Shown: piece after piece, positions 1 to 8,368 of the stretch
Position numbering within the stretch: the stretch's first letter is position 1
How the letters are laid out: each line of letters begins with the position of its first letter
Origin: Streptomyces sp. NBC_01481
GTDB taxonomy: Bacteria; Actinomycetota; Actinomycetes; Streptomycetales; Streptomycetaceae
Direction of reading: 5' to 3'
Assembly: GCF_026339995.1 (NCBI RefSeq)
Contig: NZ_JAPEPT010000008.1
Coordinates: forward strand, 1-64,000
Length of the DNA: 64,000 nucleotides
The notes under the pieces: generated by a model
What the model was told of the DNA's origin: nothing
The model's database searches: none
Seen by the model: the letters and a program-made list of their open reading frames with translations, nothing else
Made by a program: the position numbers and the translations under genes

Positions 1-807
1 GTCCCGCTCGGCGAAGACCTCGCTGCGGGCGGCGAAGAAGACGTCCTGGGCGCCGCGGAAACGGTTCCACAGATCGTCCTCGGCCTCGCGCTGGGCGCGG
101 CCCGCGGCCTTCCACTCCGTCATCAGCTCGCGGTAGCGGGCGGCCGTCGTGCCCCAGTCCGTGGAGCCGGACAGCGACTCGGCCTCGGTGACCAGCTTCT
201 CCTTGGTCTTGCGGGCCTCCTCGCGCTGAGCGTCCAGCGAGGCGAAGTGCGCCTTGCGGCGCTTGGAGAACGCCGAGCGGGCGTGCGAGAAGCGGTGCCA
301 CAGCTCGTCGTCGGACTTCCGGTCGAGCCGGGGAAGGCCCTTCCAGGTGTCCACCAGCGCCCGCAGCCGCTCACCGGCCGCCCGCCACTGCTCGCTCTGC
401 GCCAGCTCCTCGGCCTCGGTGACCAGGGCCTCCTTGGAGTGGCGCGCCTCGTCGTTCTGCTTCGCCTTCTGGACCTTGCGCTCCTCGCGGCGCTTCTCGA
501 CCGTCGCCACGAGCCCGTCGAGGCGCTTGCTCAGTGCGTCGAGGTCGCCGACGGCGTGATGCTCGTCCACCTGCTGGCGCAGATGGTCGATGGCGGTCTG
601 GGCGTCCTTGGCCGAGAGATCGGTGGTCTTCACCCGCCGCTCGAGGAGGCCGATCTCGACCACCAAGCCCTCGTACTTGCGCTCGAAGTAGGCCAGAGCC
701 TCCTCGGGAGTCCCTGCCTGCCACGATCCGACGACCTTCTCGCCATCGGCAGTACGCACGTACACGGTGCCCGTCTCATCGACACGGCCCCACGGGTCGC
801 TGCTCAC
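1..807 (-). CDS. DUF349 domain-containing protein (3' part outside window)
   Basis: The minus-strand frame is open from a GTG at 805-807 to the window edge, giving 269 codons. A GGAGG ribosome binding site lies just upstream at 812-819. The protein starts MSSDPWGRVDETGTVYVRT and continues with charged helical repeats rich in Lys, Arg and Glu, including W-K-x-hydrophobic-R segments typical of DUF349. The family is predicted to be a helical bundle or coiled coil. Its function in actinobacteria is not established. It follows the cyclophilin gene in the same direction, separated by a hairpin at 824-855. The C-terminus is missing only because the window ends. Confidence 0.85.
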   Translation of the reverse strand, partial: MSSDPWGRVDETGTVYVRTADGEKVVGSWQAGTPEEALAYFERKYEGLVVEIGLLERRVKTTDLSAKDAQTAIDHLRQQVDEHHAVGDLDALSKRLDGLVATVEKRREERKVQKAKQNDEARHSKEALVTEAEELAQSEQWRAAGERLRALVDTWKGLPRLDRKSDDELWHRFSHARSAFSKRRKAHFASLDAQREEARKTKEKLVTEAESLSGSTDWGTTAARYRELMTEWKAAGRAQREAEDDLWNRFRGAQDVFFAARSEVFAERD

Positions 808-823
808 AGCGCCTCCTCCACCT

Positions 824-855
824 GATGCCTGCGAGGGGGTTCGCCCCCGGGCATC
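824..855 (-). terminator. UUCG-capped hairpin between cyclophilin and DUF349 genes
   Basis: An outer GATGCC/GGCATC stem encloses an inner GGGGG-TTCG-CCCCC stem-loop. It lies between two leftward genes, so it probably terminates or attenuates transcription from the cyclophilin gene. No U-tract follows, which is usual in Streptomyces. Confidence 0.5.
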
Positions 856-984
856 GTCCACAGTTTCCTGGACGGGCCGCGCCCGCCCTCCACAACGCAA
901 CAATCCGGGCCGCGCTGCACAACGCCCAATCTAGGCGACCGGCCGCCCGGCTGTCCGCACTCAGCGCGGCCGAAATTCCCCGGC

Positions 985-1776
985 TCACGCCTTCGGGACG
1001 ACCGCCTTCTCAATGGTGACAGCCTTCTTGGGGGCCCCGTCCTTGGCTCCGCCCGCCACTCCGTCCTTCGCCACGGTCTGTACGGCCTTGAGGCTCGCGG
1101 CGTCCATCGTTCCGAACGGTGTGTAGCTCGGCGGCAGCTTGGAGTCCTTGTAGACGAGGAAGAACTGGCTGCCTCCGGAGTGCGGCTGGCCGGTATTCGC
1201 CATCGCCACGGTCCCGGCCGGATAGGTCACGGTGCCGTCCGCGCCCGCCTTGCCCAGTGCGGTCAGATTCTCGTCCGGGATCGTGTACCCCGGCCCGCCC
1301 GTGCCGTCGCCCTTCGGGTCTCCGCACTGCAGCACGAAGATCCCCTCCGTGGTCAGCCGGTGGCACTTCGTCCCGTTGAAGTAGCCCTTGTCCGCCAGGG
1401 ACTTGAACGAGTTCACGGTGTGCGGGGTCTTGGCCGCGTCCATGGCGATCTTGACGGCGCCCTGGTTCGTGGCGAGCTCCATCGAGTACTTCGCCTTTTT
1501 GTCGATCGACATGGCGGGCTCGGGGGAGGTGCTCTCGCTCGGGGAAGGGGCGGCGCTGGGGGACTGGCTGTCGCCCGCCGCGCCGTCGGCCTTGGTGTCC
1601 CCGTCGGACAGCCCGATCGAGGCATAGGCGGCGGCGCCCGCGGCGAGCACCACGGCGAGCACCGCCGCGACGATCGTGTACCGCTGGTTCTTCTTGCGGG
1701 ACTGGGCCCGACGCTGCTGCTGGCGCTCGAACTTCTCCCTGGCGAGCTGCCGCCGCCGCTGATCGCTGGTGACCAC
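985..1776 (-). CDS. Membrane-anchored cyclophilin-type peptidyl-prolyl isomerase
   Basis: This 263-residue protein catalyses cis-trans isomerisation of prolyl bonds, most likely outside the cell. The N-terminus (about residues 1-32) is very basic and is followed by one hydrophobic segment (about 33-53), which predicts a cytoplasmic tail and a single membrane anchor. A Ser/Pro/Asp-rich linker follows, then a cyclophilin domain with the family signatures FNGTKCHR and SGGSQFFLVY. The GTG at 1776 was chosen because an AAGGAG site sits 8 bases upstream. The longer open frame to 1950 lacks such a site. The gene diverges from the neighbouring MBL-fold hydrolase gene. Confidence 0.88.
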   Translation of the reverse strand: MVTSDQRRRQLAREKFERQQQRRAQSRKKNQRYTIVAAVLAVVLAAGAAAYASIGLSDGDTKADGAAGDSQSPSAAPSPSESTSPEPAMSIDKKAKYSMELATNQGAVKIAMDAAKTPHTVNSFKSLADKGYFNGTKCHRLTTEGIFVLQCGDPKGDGTGGPGYTIPDENLTALGKAGADGTVTYPAGTVAMANTGQPHSGGSQFFLVYKDSKLPPSYTPFGTMDAASLKAVQTVAKDGVAGGAKDGAPKKAVTIEKAVVPKA

Positions 1777-1840
1777 CGGGTGTTCTCCTTGTACGTCGCG
1801 TGATGCCAACCGGTCGAGTGTGCCCCGTACCGTATACGGG

Positions 1841-1871
1841 TTGGCTGTGGGACGAGCAGCGCCGGTAGGCT
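1841..1871 (+). promoter_or_regulatory. Candidate promoter for the MBL-fold hydrolase gene
   Basis: TTGGCT at 1841-1846 and TAGGCT at 1866-1871 resemble Streptomyces housekeeping -35 and -10 elements. The 19-bp spacer is slightly long. The GTG start lies about 38 bases downstream. The call rests on similarity alone. Confidence 0.4.
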
Positions 1872-1909
1872 CTGATCTGCTGCTCTCCACCACCACACCG
1901 AGGACGATC

Positions 1910-2617
1910 GTGCTTATTGCCGGGTTCCCCGCCGGGGCCTGGGGGACCAACTGTTACCTGGTCGCCCCCGCCGCAGGTGAGGAGTGCGTGATCATCGACC
2001 CAGGTCACCAGGCCACCGAAGGCGTCGAGGAAGCACTCAAGAAGCATCGGCTCAAGCCCGTCGCCGTCGTCCTCACCCATGGCCACATCGACCATGTCGC
2101 CTCCGTCGTCCCGGTGTGCGGGGCCCATGACGTACCCGCGTGGATCCACCCCGCGGACCGGTACATGATGAGCGACCCGGAAAAGGCCCTGGGCATGTCG
2201 ATCGGCATGCCGCTCATGGGTGAGCTGACCGTGGGGGAGCCGGACGACGTCAAGGAACTGGCCGACGGCGCGCAGCTGCGCCTCGCCGGACTCGACTTCT
2301 CGGTCGCGCATGCGCCCGGCCATACCAAGGGGTCGGTGACCTTCCGGATGCCCGAGGCCGACGACATCCCGTCGGTCTTCTTCTCGGGCGATCTGCTGTT
2401 CGCCGGCTCCATCGGACGCACGGACCTGCCCGGCGGCGACCACGCCGAGATCCTCGAGTCGCTGGCGCGTGTGTGCCTGCCGCTCGACGACTCGACCGTG
2501 GTGCTGTCCGGCCACGGCCCCCAGACGACCATCGGCCGCGAGCGTGCCGCCAACCCGTACCTTCGGGACGTGGCCGCCGGCCTGGGAGCGGAACCCGCTC
2601 CTCGACGAGGAATGTGA
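1910..2617 (+). CDS. MBL-fold metallo-hydrolase (glyoxalase II-like)
   Basis: This 235-residue metallo-beta-lactamase-fold protein carries the binuclear zinc motif THGHIDH near residues 58-64, a downstream His in HAPGHTKGS, the Asp of FSGDLLF, and a C-terminal SGHGP. The fold and size match glyoxalase II-like thioester hydrolases, but the substrate cannot be read from the sequence. The GTG at 1910 begins the family-typical MLIAGFPAGAWGTNCYLV. It lies 11 bp upstream of hisS and is probably co-transcribed with it. Confidence 0.85.
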   Translation: MLIAGFPAGAWGTNCYLVAPAAGEECVIIDPGHQATEGVEEALKKHRLKPVAVVLTHGHIDHVASVVPVCGAHDVPAWIHPADRYMMSDPEKALGMSIGMPLMGELTVGEPDDVKELADGAQLRLAGLDFSVAHAPGHTKGSVTFRMPEADDIPSVFFSGDLLFAGSIGRTDLPGGDHAEILESLARVCLPLDDSTVVLSGHGPQTTIGRERAANPYLRDVAAGLGAEPAPRRGM

Positions 2618-2628
2618 CGAGAGTTTCC

Positions 2629-3891
2629 GTGAGCACCTTTCAGGCCCCCAAGGGCACGTACGACCTGATCCCGCCGGAGTCGGCGAAGTACCTCGCGGTA
2701 CGTGAGGCCATCGCCGCGCCGCTGAAGAACTCCGGCTACGGCTACATCGAGACGCCCGGCTTCGAGAACGTCGAGCTGTTCTCGCGTGGCGTCGGCGAGT
2801 CGACCGACATCGTCTCCAAGGAGATGTACGCCTTCGAGACCAAGGGCGGCACCAAGCTGGCGCTGCGCCCCGAGGGCACCGCGTCCGTACTGCGCGCGGC
2901 GCTGCAGGCCAATCTCCACAAGCTCGGCAATCTGCCGGTCAAGCTCTGGTACTCCGGCTCGTACTACCGCTACGAGCGCCCGCAGAAGGGCCGCTACAGG
3001 CACTTCTCGCAGGTCGGCGCCGAGGCGATCGGGGCCGAGGACCCGGCGCTCGACGCCGAGCTGATCATCCTGGCCGACCAGGCGTACCGCACGCTCGGCC
3101 TGAGCCAGTTCCGCATCCTGCTCAACTCCCTGGGCGACAAGGAGTGCAGGCCCGTCTACCGCGACGCGCTGCAGGGCTTTCTGCGCGGGCTGGAGCTCGA
3201 CGAGGACACCCGGCGCCGGGTCGAGATCAACCCGCTGCGGGTCCTCGACGACAAGCGGGCCGTGGTCCAGAAGCAGCTGGTGGGCGCGCCGTTGCTGCGC
3301 GACTACCTGTGCGACGCGTGCAAGGCGTACCACGAAGAGGTGCGCGAGCTGCTGACCGCGGCGGGTGTCGCCTACCAGGACGACGAGAAGCTGGTGCGCG
3401 GCCTCGACTACTACACGCGTACGACCTTCGAGTTCGTCCACGACGGTCTCGGCTCGCAGTCCGCGGTGGGCGGCGGCGGCCGCTACGACGGCCTCTCCGA
3501 GATGATCGGCGGCCCGGCGCTCCCGTCGGTCGGCTGGGCGCTCGGCGTGGACCGTACGGTCCTGGCGCTGGAGGCGGAGGGCATCGAGCTCGAACTGCCC
3601 GCCACCACGAGTGTGTTCGCGGTCCCGCTCGGCGAGGAGGCGCGGCGCGTGCTGTTCGGTCTCGTCACCGAGCTGCGCAGGGCGGGTGTCGCGACGGACT
3701 TCTCGTACGCCGGGAAGGGGCTCAAGGGCGCGATGAAGAGTGCGAACCGGTCGGGGGCGCGGTATGCGTTGGTCGCCGGTGAGAGGGACCTCGCGGAGGG
3801 GGTCGTCCAGCTGAAGGACATGCAGTCCGGCGAGCAGTCGCCGGTGGCGCTTGCGGATGCGGTCGACGCGATCCGCGAACGCCTGGCCTGA
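2629..3891 (+). CDS. hisS: Histidine--tRNA ligase
   Basis: This class II aminoacyl-tRNA synthetase charges tRNA-His in the cytoplasm. Its 420 residues match the family length. Visible motifs include PEGTASVLRA and YRYERPQKGRYRHFSQ (motif 2 region), the histidine-specific LDYYTRTTFEF, and GGGGRYDGL (motif 3 region), followed by the anticodon-binding domain. The GTG at 2629 gives MSTFQAPKGTYDL, the usual N-terminus in Streptomyces. An upstream in-frame GTG at 2614 is less likely. The gene ends at a strong palindromic terminator shared with the convergent response regulator gene. Confidence 0.96.
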   Translation: MSTFQAPKGTYDLIPPESAKYLAVREAIAAPLKNSGYGYIETPGFENVELFSRGVGESTDIVSKEMYAFETKGGTKLALRPEGTASVLRAALQANLHKLGNLPVKLWYSGSYYRYERPQKGRYRHFSQVGAEAIGAEDPALDAELIILADQAYRTLGLSQFRILLNSLGDKECRPVYRDALQGFLRGLELDEDTRRRVEINPLRVLDDKRAVVQKQLVGAPLLRDYLCDACKAYHEEVRELLTAAGVAYQDDEKLVRGLDYYTRTTFEFVHDGLGSQSAVGGGGRYDGLSEMIGGPALPSVGWALGVDRTVLALEAEGIELELPATTSVFAVPLGEEARRVLFGLVTELRRAGVATDFSYAGKGLKGAMKSANRSGARYALVAGERDLAEGVVQLKDMQSGEQSPVALADAVDAIRERLA

Positions 3892-3917
3892 CGGGGCGCT
3901 GCCCCCGGACCCCCGCG

Positions 3918-3964
3918 CCTCAAACGCCGGCGGGGCTGAATTTCAGCCCGTCCGGCGTTTGAGG
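3918..3964. terminator. Bidirectional palindromic terminator (recurrent Streptomyces type)
   Basis: Perfect 13-bp arms (3918-3930 and 3952-3964) with core CAAACGCCGG enclose a second perfect stem, GGGCTGAA/TTCAGCCC. It lies between convergent hisS and the response regulator gene and would work in both directions. A related palindrome occurs at 24829-24867. Confidence 0.85.
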
Positions 3965-4037
3965 ACATGCGGCCGAAGGTCGCATACGGGGTCTGGGGCG
4001 AAGCCCCAGTTACGGGAAAGGGCGGGTGGGGAACAGG

Positions 4038-4658
4038 TCACAGCAACCCGTTCCGCATCGCGCTCGTCACCGCCGCCGTGCGGTCGTCCACCCCCAGCTT
4101 CCCGAAGATCCGCAGCAGATGCGTCTTCACCGTCGACTCCCCGATGTACAGCCGACGTCCGATCTCCGCGTTCGTGCACCCCTCCGCCACCAGCCGCAGC
4201 ACCGCCGTCTCGCGTTCCGACAGCCGCGGCCGCTCCGGCTGCCGACGCAGCTGGTCGACCAGGCGCGCGGCCACCGAGGGGGCCAGTACGGTCTCGCCGC
4301 GGGCCGCCGCCCGTACCGCGTCGGCCAGTTCGCCGCGGGCCAGGTCCTTGAGCAGATAGCCCGCCGCCCCCGCCTCCACGGCACGCAGGATGTCCGTGTC
4401 CGTCTCGTACGTCGTCAGCACGATCACCCGGCAGGGCAGTCCTGCCGCCCGCATCCGGTTGATCGACTCGACGCCCCCGCCGCCCGGCATGCGCAGGTCC
4501 ATCAGCACGATGTCCGGCTGGAGTTCGGCACTCAGCGCCTCCGCCTGCGGCCCGCTCGACGCCTCGCCGACCACGGTCAGGTCGGGCTCGGCGCCGAGCA
4601 TCCCGCGCAGGCCCTCCCGTACGACGGGATGGTCGTCGGCGAGCAGAATGCGGATCAC
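4038..4658 (-). CDS. NarL/FixJ-family response regulator
   Basis: This 206-residue response regulator pairs with the kinase encoded directly upstream, which it overlaps by 4 bases. The receiver domain has the acidic pair at D8-D9, the phosphoacceptor Asp54 in VLMDLRMPG, a Thr in VLTTYE and a Lys in YLLKD. The C-terminal LuxR-type helix-turn-helix contains LSERETAVLRLVAEG and STVKTHLLRIFGKLG. It most likely regulates the adjoining ABC exporter genes in response to an envelope or toxic stimulus. That role is inferred from the neighbourhood only. Confidence 0.92.
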   Translation of the reverse strand: MIRILLADDHPVVREGLRGMLGAEPDLTVVGEASSGPQAEALSAELQPDIVLMDLRMPGGGGVESINRMRAAGLPCRVIVLTTYETDTDILRAVEAGAAGYLLKDLARGELADAVRAAARGETVLAPSVAARLVDQLRRQPERPRLSERETAVLRLVAEGCTNAEIGRRLYIGESTVKTHLLRIFGKLGVDDRTAAVTSAMRNGLL

Positions 4659-5896
4659 GTACCGCTCCTATCGGGTAGTGGCAGTCGTACGGTGACAGTC
4701 GTGCCCCGGCCCGGCGCGCTGCGTACGTCGGCGCAGCCGCCGACCTCCGCGGCCCGGGCCCGCAGCCCGTTCAGCCCGTAGCCCCCCAGCGGCACCGAGT
4801 CGTCGAAGCCGCAGCCCGTGTCGCGTACGGACACGGACAGGGCGGCATCGGTGTACGCGAGCGCGATGGCCACCGTCGTCCCGGGCCCGGCGTGCTTGGC
4901 GGCGTTGGCCAGGGCTTCCTGGCAGGTGCGCAGCGCCACCACCTCCAGCGCCGGGGCCAACGGCCGTGCGGTGCCCGTCACTTCGACGGACGCGGCCGTG
5001 TCCTGGCGCGCGGCGAGCCTGCGCAGCGCGTCCGGCAGCGAGTTGTCGTCCAGGTCCGCCGGTGCGCCACCGGCCACCAGGGCGCGTGCTTCGGCGAGGT
5101 TCTGCCGTGCCGTGTCCGCCATCAGTTCCAGATGGCGGCGTGCCTGCGGCAGATCGCGCTCCAGTTCCGAGTCCACCGCCTGCAGCAGCATCAGCACACT
5201 GGTGAACCCCTGGGCGAGGGTGTCATGGATCTCGCGGGACATCCGTTCCCGCTCGGCAAGGGCCCCGCGGTCCGCCGAGAGGCGCGCGATCTCCTCCCGG
5301 CCGGCCTCCAGCTCGGCGATCAGCGCTGCCCGTTCCCTGCTCTGGTCGATGATCCGGATGATCCAGCTGCCGAGTACTGCCGAGAAGGCCAGACTGACGA
5401 GTGCGAACAGGGACTGGAAGAAGACGGTCTGAGCGTCGGGCCGCCACAGGACGGCCCACCCGACCACCGGGGCGATGTTGATGACCGCCACGGCGATCAG
5501 GGCGAGCCGCATCCGCAGCAGCATGAAGCACTGCGGGACGAGCGCGAAGGCGGCGATGCGGGTTTCGCCCACCAGGATCGCCGGTGCCAGGAACAGCAGC
5601 ACCGACCCGGCGACATAGCGCACCGGGTACCGCTCGGCCCCGGCCCGGGCCATCAGCTCGGCCCGTCCGACCCACACGTACCAGGGAGCGAGCAGCACGA
5701 ACAGCGCGGCCGCGACCAGACGGACCGGCCAGCCGGAGCTCGGGGTGGCGAGCGTGAAGATCAGCGTCGCCGTCCATACGACCGCGAAGTACACGTCCCA
5801 GGGCAGGAAGCTGCGGTCCCAGGCGTCGGAGTCGCGCGCCCCGGCCGGCCCGCTCAGCCGTCGCGCCGGCTCTTCCAGCGGAAGGTCAGCAGACAC
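4655..5896 (-). CDS. Membrane sensor histidine kinase (HisKA_3 type)
   Basis: This 413-residue kinase has about five N-terminal membrane segments (about residues 33-180), a short coiled linker and a HisKA_3 dimerisation domain. The phosphoacceptor is His224 in SREIHDTLAQG. The C-terminal HATPase has an N-box in ALANAAKHAG and a G-box in DTGCGFD. The GTG at 5896 was chosen because GGAGGA (5905-5910) sits 8 bases upstream. The gene therefore starts inside the 3' end of the permease gene with a 43-base overlap. It forms an operon with an ABC exporter and a NarL regulator. Confidence 0.9.
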   Translation of the reverse strand: MSADLPLEEPARRLSGPAGARDSDAWDRSFLPWDVYFAVVWTATLIFTLATPSSGWPVRLVAAALFVLLAPWYVWVGRAELMARAGAERYPVRYVAGSVLLFLAPAILVGETRIAAFALVPQCFMLLRMRLALIAVAVINIAPVVGWAVLWRPDAQTVFFQSLFALVSLAFSAVLGSWIIRIIDQSRERAALIAELEAGREEIARLSADRGALAERERMSREIHDTLAQGFTSVLMLLQAVDSELERDLPQARRHLELMADTARQNLAEARALVAGGAPADLDDNSLPDALRRLAARQDTAASVEVTGTARPLAPALEVVALRTCQEALANAAKHAGPGTTVAIALAYTDAALSVSVRDTGCGFDDSVPLGGYGLNGLRARAAEVGGCADVRSAPGRGTTVTVRLPLPDRSGT

Positions 5897-6702
5897 AGCA
5901 CCAGTCCTCCGATGCACCAGGCGCCCAGTACCAGGGCGATACGGCCGTACTCCCAGCTGCCCGCCTGTTCCAGCACGGAGGCCGACTCCGGCAGGAACAC
6001 CCCGCGCAGACCCTGGCACATCCATTTCAGCGGGAAGATCGCGCCGACGTTCAGCATCCAGTCCGGGATGGTGTTGATCGCGATGTACACCCCGGAGATG
6101 AACTGCAGTACCAGGAAGGGGAGTACGACCACGGAGGTGGCGCTCTGCCCTGACTTCGGCACACTGCTGATGGCGATACCGAGCAGCGCGCACCCGGTCA
6201 GACCGAGGACGAATATCCAGCCGAAGGTGAGCCACTTGCCCACGCTGGTGGGCAGATCGACATCGTAGAACACCGTGCCGACGACCAGCAGCGCCGCCGT
6301 CTCCAGCAGCCCGGTGACCAGGACCAGCCACACCTTGCCGAGGAAGTACGCGGCAGGCGGCATCGGCGTTCCGCGCAGCCGCCGGAGCTGCTTCTCGTCC
6401 CGCTCGATCGCGATGGAGATGCCCAGCGACTGGAAGCTGGTCGACATGATGCCTGCCGCGATCATCGCCGGCACATAGAGCTGGGACGCGGTGATGCCCG
6501 CGCCCTTCACGTCGTCGCTGAAGATCGACGCGAAGAGGAAGAGGAAGACGATCGGGAAGGCGAAGGTGAAGATGGCCTGTTCGCGCTGGCGGAAGAACGC
6601 CAGCACCTCCAGGCGGCCGCGCAGCAGCCCCAGCCGCCAGGCCCCGGGAAGCTGGGGTGATGTGCTGCGTACGCCGATCTTCAGGTCCGTGACCGTGGTC
6701 AT
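5854..6702 (-). CDS. ABC-2 type transporter permease
   Basis: This 282-residue membrane protein has about six hydrophobic segments. The first is in QAIFTFAFPIVFLFLFASIF, and the arrangement matches ABC-2 permeases of drug or antibiotic exporters. It carries the ABC-2-like segment IERDEKQLRRLRGTPMP between the second and third helices. The start overlaps the ATPase gene by 4 bases, and the 3' end overlaps the kinase gene. It is predicted to form the membrane channel with the upstream ATPase. The exported substrate is unknown. Confidence 0.9.
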   Translation of the reverse strand: MTTVTDLKIGVRSTSPQLPGAWRLGLLRGRLEVLAFFRQREQAIFTFAFPIVFLFLFASIFSDDVKGAGITASQLYVPAMIAAGIMSTSFQSLGISIAIERDEKQLRRLRGTPMPPAAYFLGKVWLVLVTGLLETAALLVVGTVFYDVDLPTSVGKWLTFGWIFVLGLTGCALLGIAISSVPKSGQSATSVVVLPFLVLQFISGVYIAINTIPDWMLNVGAIFPLKWMCQGLRGVFLPESASVLEQAGSWEYGRIALVLGAWCIGGLVLCLLTFRWKSRRDG

Positions 6703-7553
6703 CGCGCCGCCTCCTGTCCGGTGAGCCGCAGATAGACGTCTTCGAGGGTCGGCCTGCTGATCAGCAGGCCCGGGATCTCGCCGTCGAATCGGCGCGTGAG
6801 CTCGGCGACGGTACGGGTCGGGGTCGCCGTCTGCTCGGAGCGCGGCGCTCCGTCCCGCTCCGTCCAGGTGACCGTGGCCTGCGTGCCGTACTCCTCGCGC
6901 AGGCCGGCCGGGGTGCCCTCGGCGACCACCTTGCCCGCGGCGATCACCGCGAGCCGGTCGGAGAGGACCTCGGCCTCCTCCAGGTAGTGCGTGGTCAGGA
7001 CGATGGTGGTGCCCTCGTCCGCCAGCCGCCGGATCAGCTCCCAGAACCGGCGGCGGGCGCCGGGGTCGAAGCCTGTCGTGGGCTCGTCGAGCAGCAGCAG
7101 CTCGGGACCGCCGATCACGCCCAGCGCCACATCCAGCCGGCGCCGCTGCCCGCCGGAGAGCGCCTTGATCCGGCTCGACGCCTTCTCCTCGAGACCCACG
7201 AGCGAGATGACCTCTTCGGGGTCGCGCGGTTTCGGGTAGTAGCTGGCGAAATGGGACACCGTCTCCTGGACCGTCAACTCCGCGGGCGCCGATTCGTCCT
7301 GCCAGACGATGCCGATCCTGGACCTCCAGTGGCGGTTTCCGGTCGCAGGGTCCGAGCCGAGTACGGTCACCTCGCCCGCGTCCCGGGAGCGGTGACCCTG
7401 AAGGATCTCCACCGTGGTGCTCTTGCCCGCGCCGTTGGGGCCGAGAATGCCGAAGACCTCGCCCCGGTCAATGCCCAGGTCCAGGTCGTCCACCGCTGTC
7501 ACATCGCCGTACCGCTTGCGCAGTCCGCGCACGTTCACCGCGAGTTCTGTCAT
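6699..7553 (-). CDS. ABC transporter ATP-binding protein (DrrA-like)
   Basis: This 284-residue cytoplasmic ATPase energises the adjacent ABC-2 permease. It has Walker A GPNGAGKST (38-46), signature LSGGQRRRLDVAL, Walker B LLLLDEPTTGFDP and the H-loop in VLTTHYLEEAE. The C-terminal extension of about 70 residues resembles that of DrrA-type drug exporters. The ATG at 7553 gives MTELAVNVRGLRKRYG. The longer frame to 7616 lacks a ribosome binding site. It is the first gene of a four-gene leftward operon: ATPase, permease, sensor kinase, regulator. Confidence 0.92.
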   Translation of the reverse strand: MTELAVNVRGLRKRYGDVTAVDDLDLGIDRGEVFGILGPNGAGKSTTVEILQGHRSRDAGEVTVLGSDPATGNRHWRSRIGIVWQDESAPAELTVQETVSHFASYYPKPRDPEEVISLVGLEEKASSRIKALSGGQRRRLDVALGVIGGPELLLLDEPTTGFDPGARRRFWELIRRLADEGTTIVLTTHYLEEAEVLSDRLAVIAAGKVVAEGTPAGLREEYGTQATVTWTERDGAPRSEQTATPTRTVAELTRRFDGEIPGLLISRPTLEDVYLRLTGQEAAR

Positions 7554-7690
7554 GGCAATGAGCTTCTCGCCGAAGTGAGCCCCGGGGGACGACCGTCCGT
7601 ACATCCTTATGTCCATCGAACGGTGGACACAGGTGCGGGTGCGGCAGAATGACCGTGCCCCCAGCAGGCCACTGAGCGATGGAACGGGAT

Positions 7691-8323
7691 ATGACGACTG
7701 CAGCGGTTGACGACGTGTCCTCCGAGCGGGAGAACGGCTCCAAGGGCACGATCGGCGGCAGTCGTGCCTTCTCCTGGCTTCTGGTGATCACGGGTGCGGC
7801 GGGTCTGCTGGCGTCGTGGGTGATCACGATCGACAAGTTCAAGCTGCTGGAGGATCCGGGTTTCACGCCGGGGTGCAGTCTGAATCCGGTGGTGTCCTGC
7901 GGGAACATCATGAAGAGCGAGCAGGCGTCGGCGTTCGGGTTCCCGAATCCGATGCTGGGGCTTGTGGCGTACTCGATGGTGATCGCGATCGGTGTGGCGC
8001 TGCTGGCGGGGGCGCGTTACCGGCGCTGGTACTGGCTGGGTCTCAATGCCGGGTGTCTGTTCGGGGTGGGCTTTTGCACCTGGCTGCAGTACCAGTCGCT
8101 GTACGAGATCAACGCGCTGTGCCTGTGGTGCTCGCTGGCCTGGATCGCCACCATCGTGATGTTCTGCTACGTCACGCTGCACAACATCGAGCACCGGATC
8201 ATCAAGGTGCCGGAGGGGCTGCGCAAGGGACTGCTGGAGTTCCACTGGCTGCCGCCGGTGCTCTGGATCGGCATCATCGGGATGCTCGTCCTGACCCGCT
8301 GGTGGGACTTCTGGACCAGCTGA
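7691..8323 (+). CDS. Vitamin K epoxide reductase family protein
   Basis: This 210-residue membrane protein is of the VKOR type. It reoxidises periplasmic or extracytoplasmic disulfide-forming proteins and passes electrons to quinone. Four to five hydrophobic segments are visible. The active-site CxxC is Cys144-Leu-Trp-Cys147, and the loop cysteine pair is Cys62 and Cys70 (GCSLNPVVSCG). All four expected redox cysteines are present. Two in-frame ATGs (7679 and 7691) are possible. The second was chosen for the GGAACGG-like sequence ahead of it. The likely role is extracytoplasmic disulfide formation in place of DsbB. Confidence 0.9.
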   Translation: MTTAAVDDVSSERENGSKGTIGGSRAFSWLLVITGAAGLLASWVITIDKFKLLEDPGFTPGCSLNPVVSCGNIMKSEQASAFGFPNPMLGLVAYSMVIAIGVALLAGARYRRWYWLGLNAGCLFGVGFCTWLQYQSLYEINALCLWCSLAWIATIVMFCYVTLHNIEHRIIKVPEGLRKGLLEFHWLPPVLWIGIIGMLVLTRWWDFWTS

Positions 8324-8355
8324 CCCGGCCACGGGGGACTGTCAGACCGCTGACA

Positions 8356-8361
8356 TAGGCT
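8356..8361 (+). promoter_or_regulatory. -10 element for a probably leaderless rarA transcript
   Basis: TAGGCT is followed by only 7 bases before the GTG of rarA, so the transcript would begin at or next to the start codon. No Shine-Dalgarno sequence is present in front of the GTG. No clear -35 was found. Confidence 0.45.
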
Positions 8362-8368
8362 GCACAGC

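Noticed and set aside
4655..6331. 558-residue version of the histidine kinase
   Set aside because: The extra N-terminus would lie entirely over the permease gene in another frame. The GTG at 5896 has a strong GGAGGA site.
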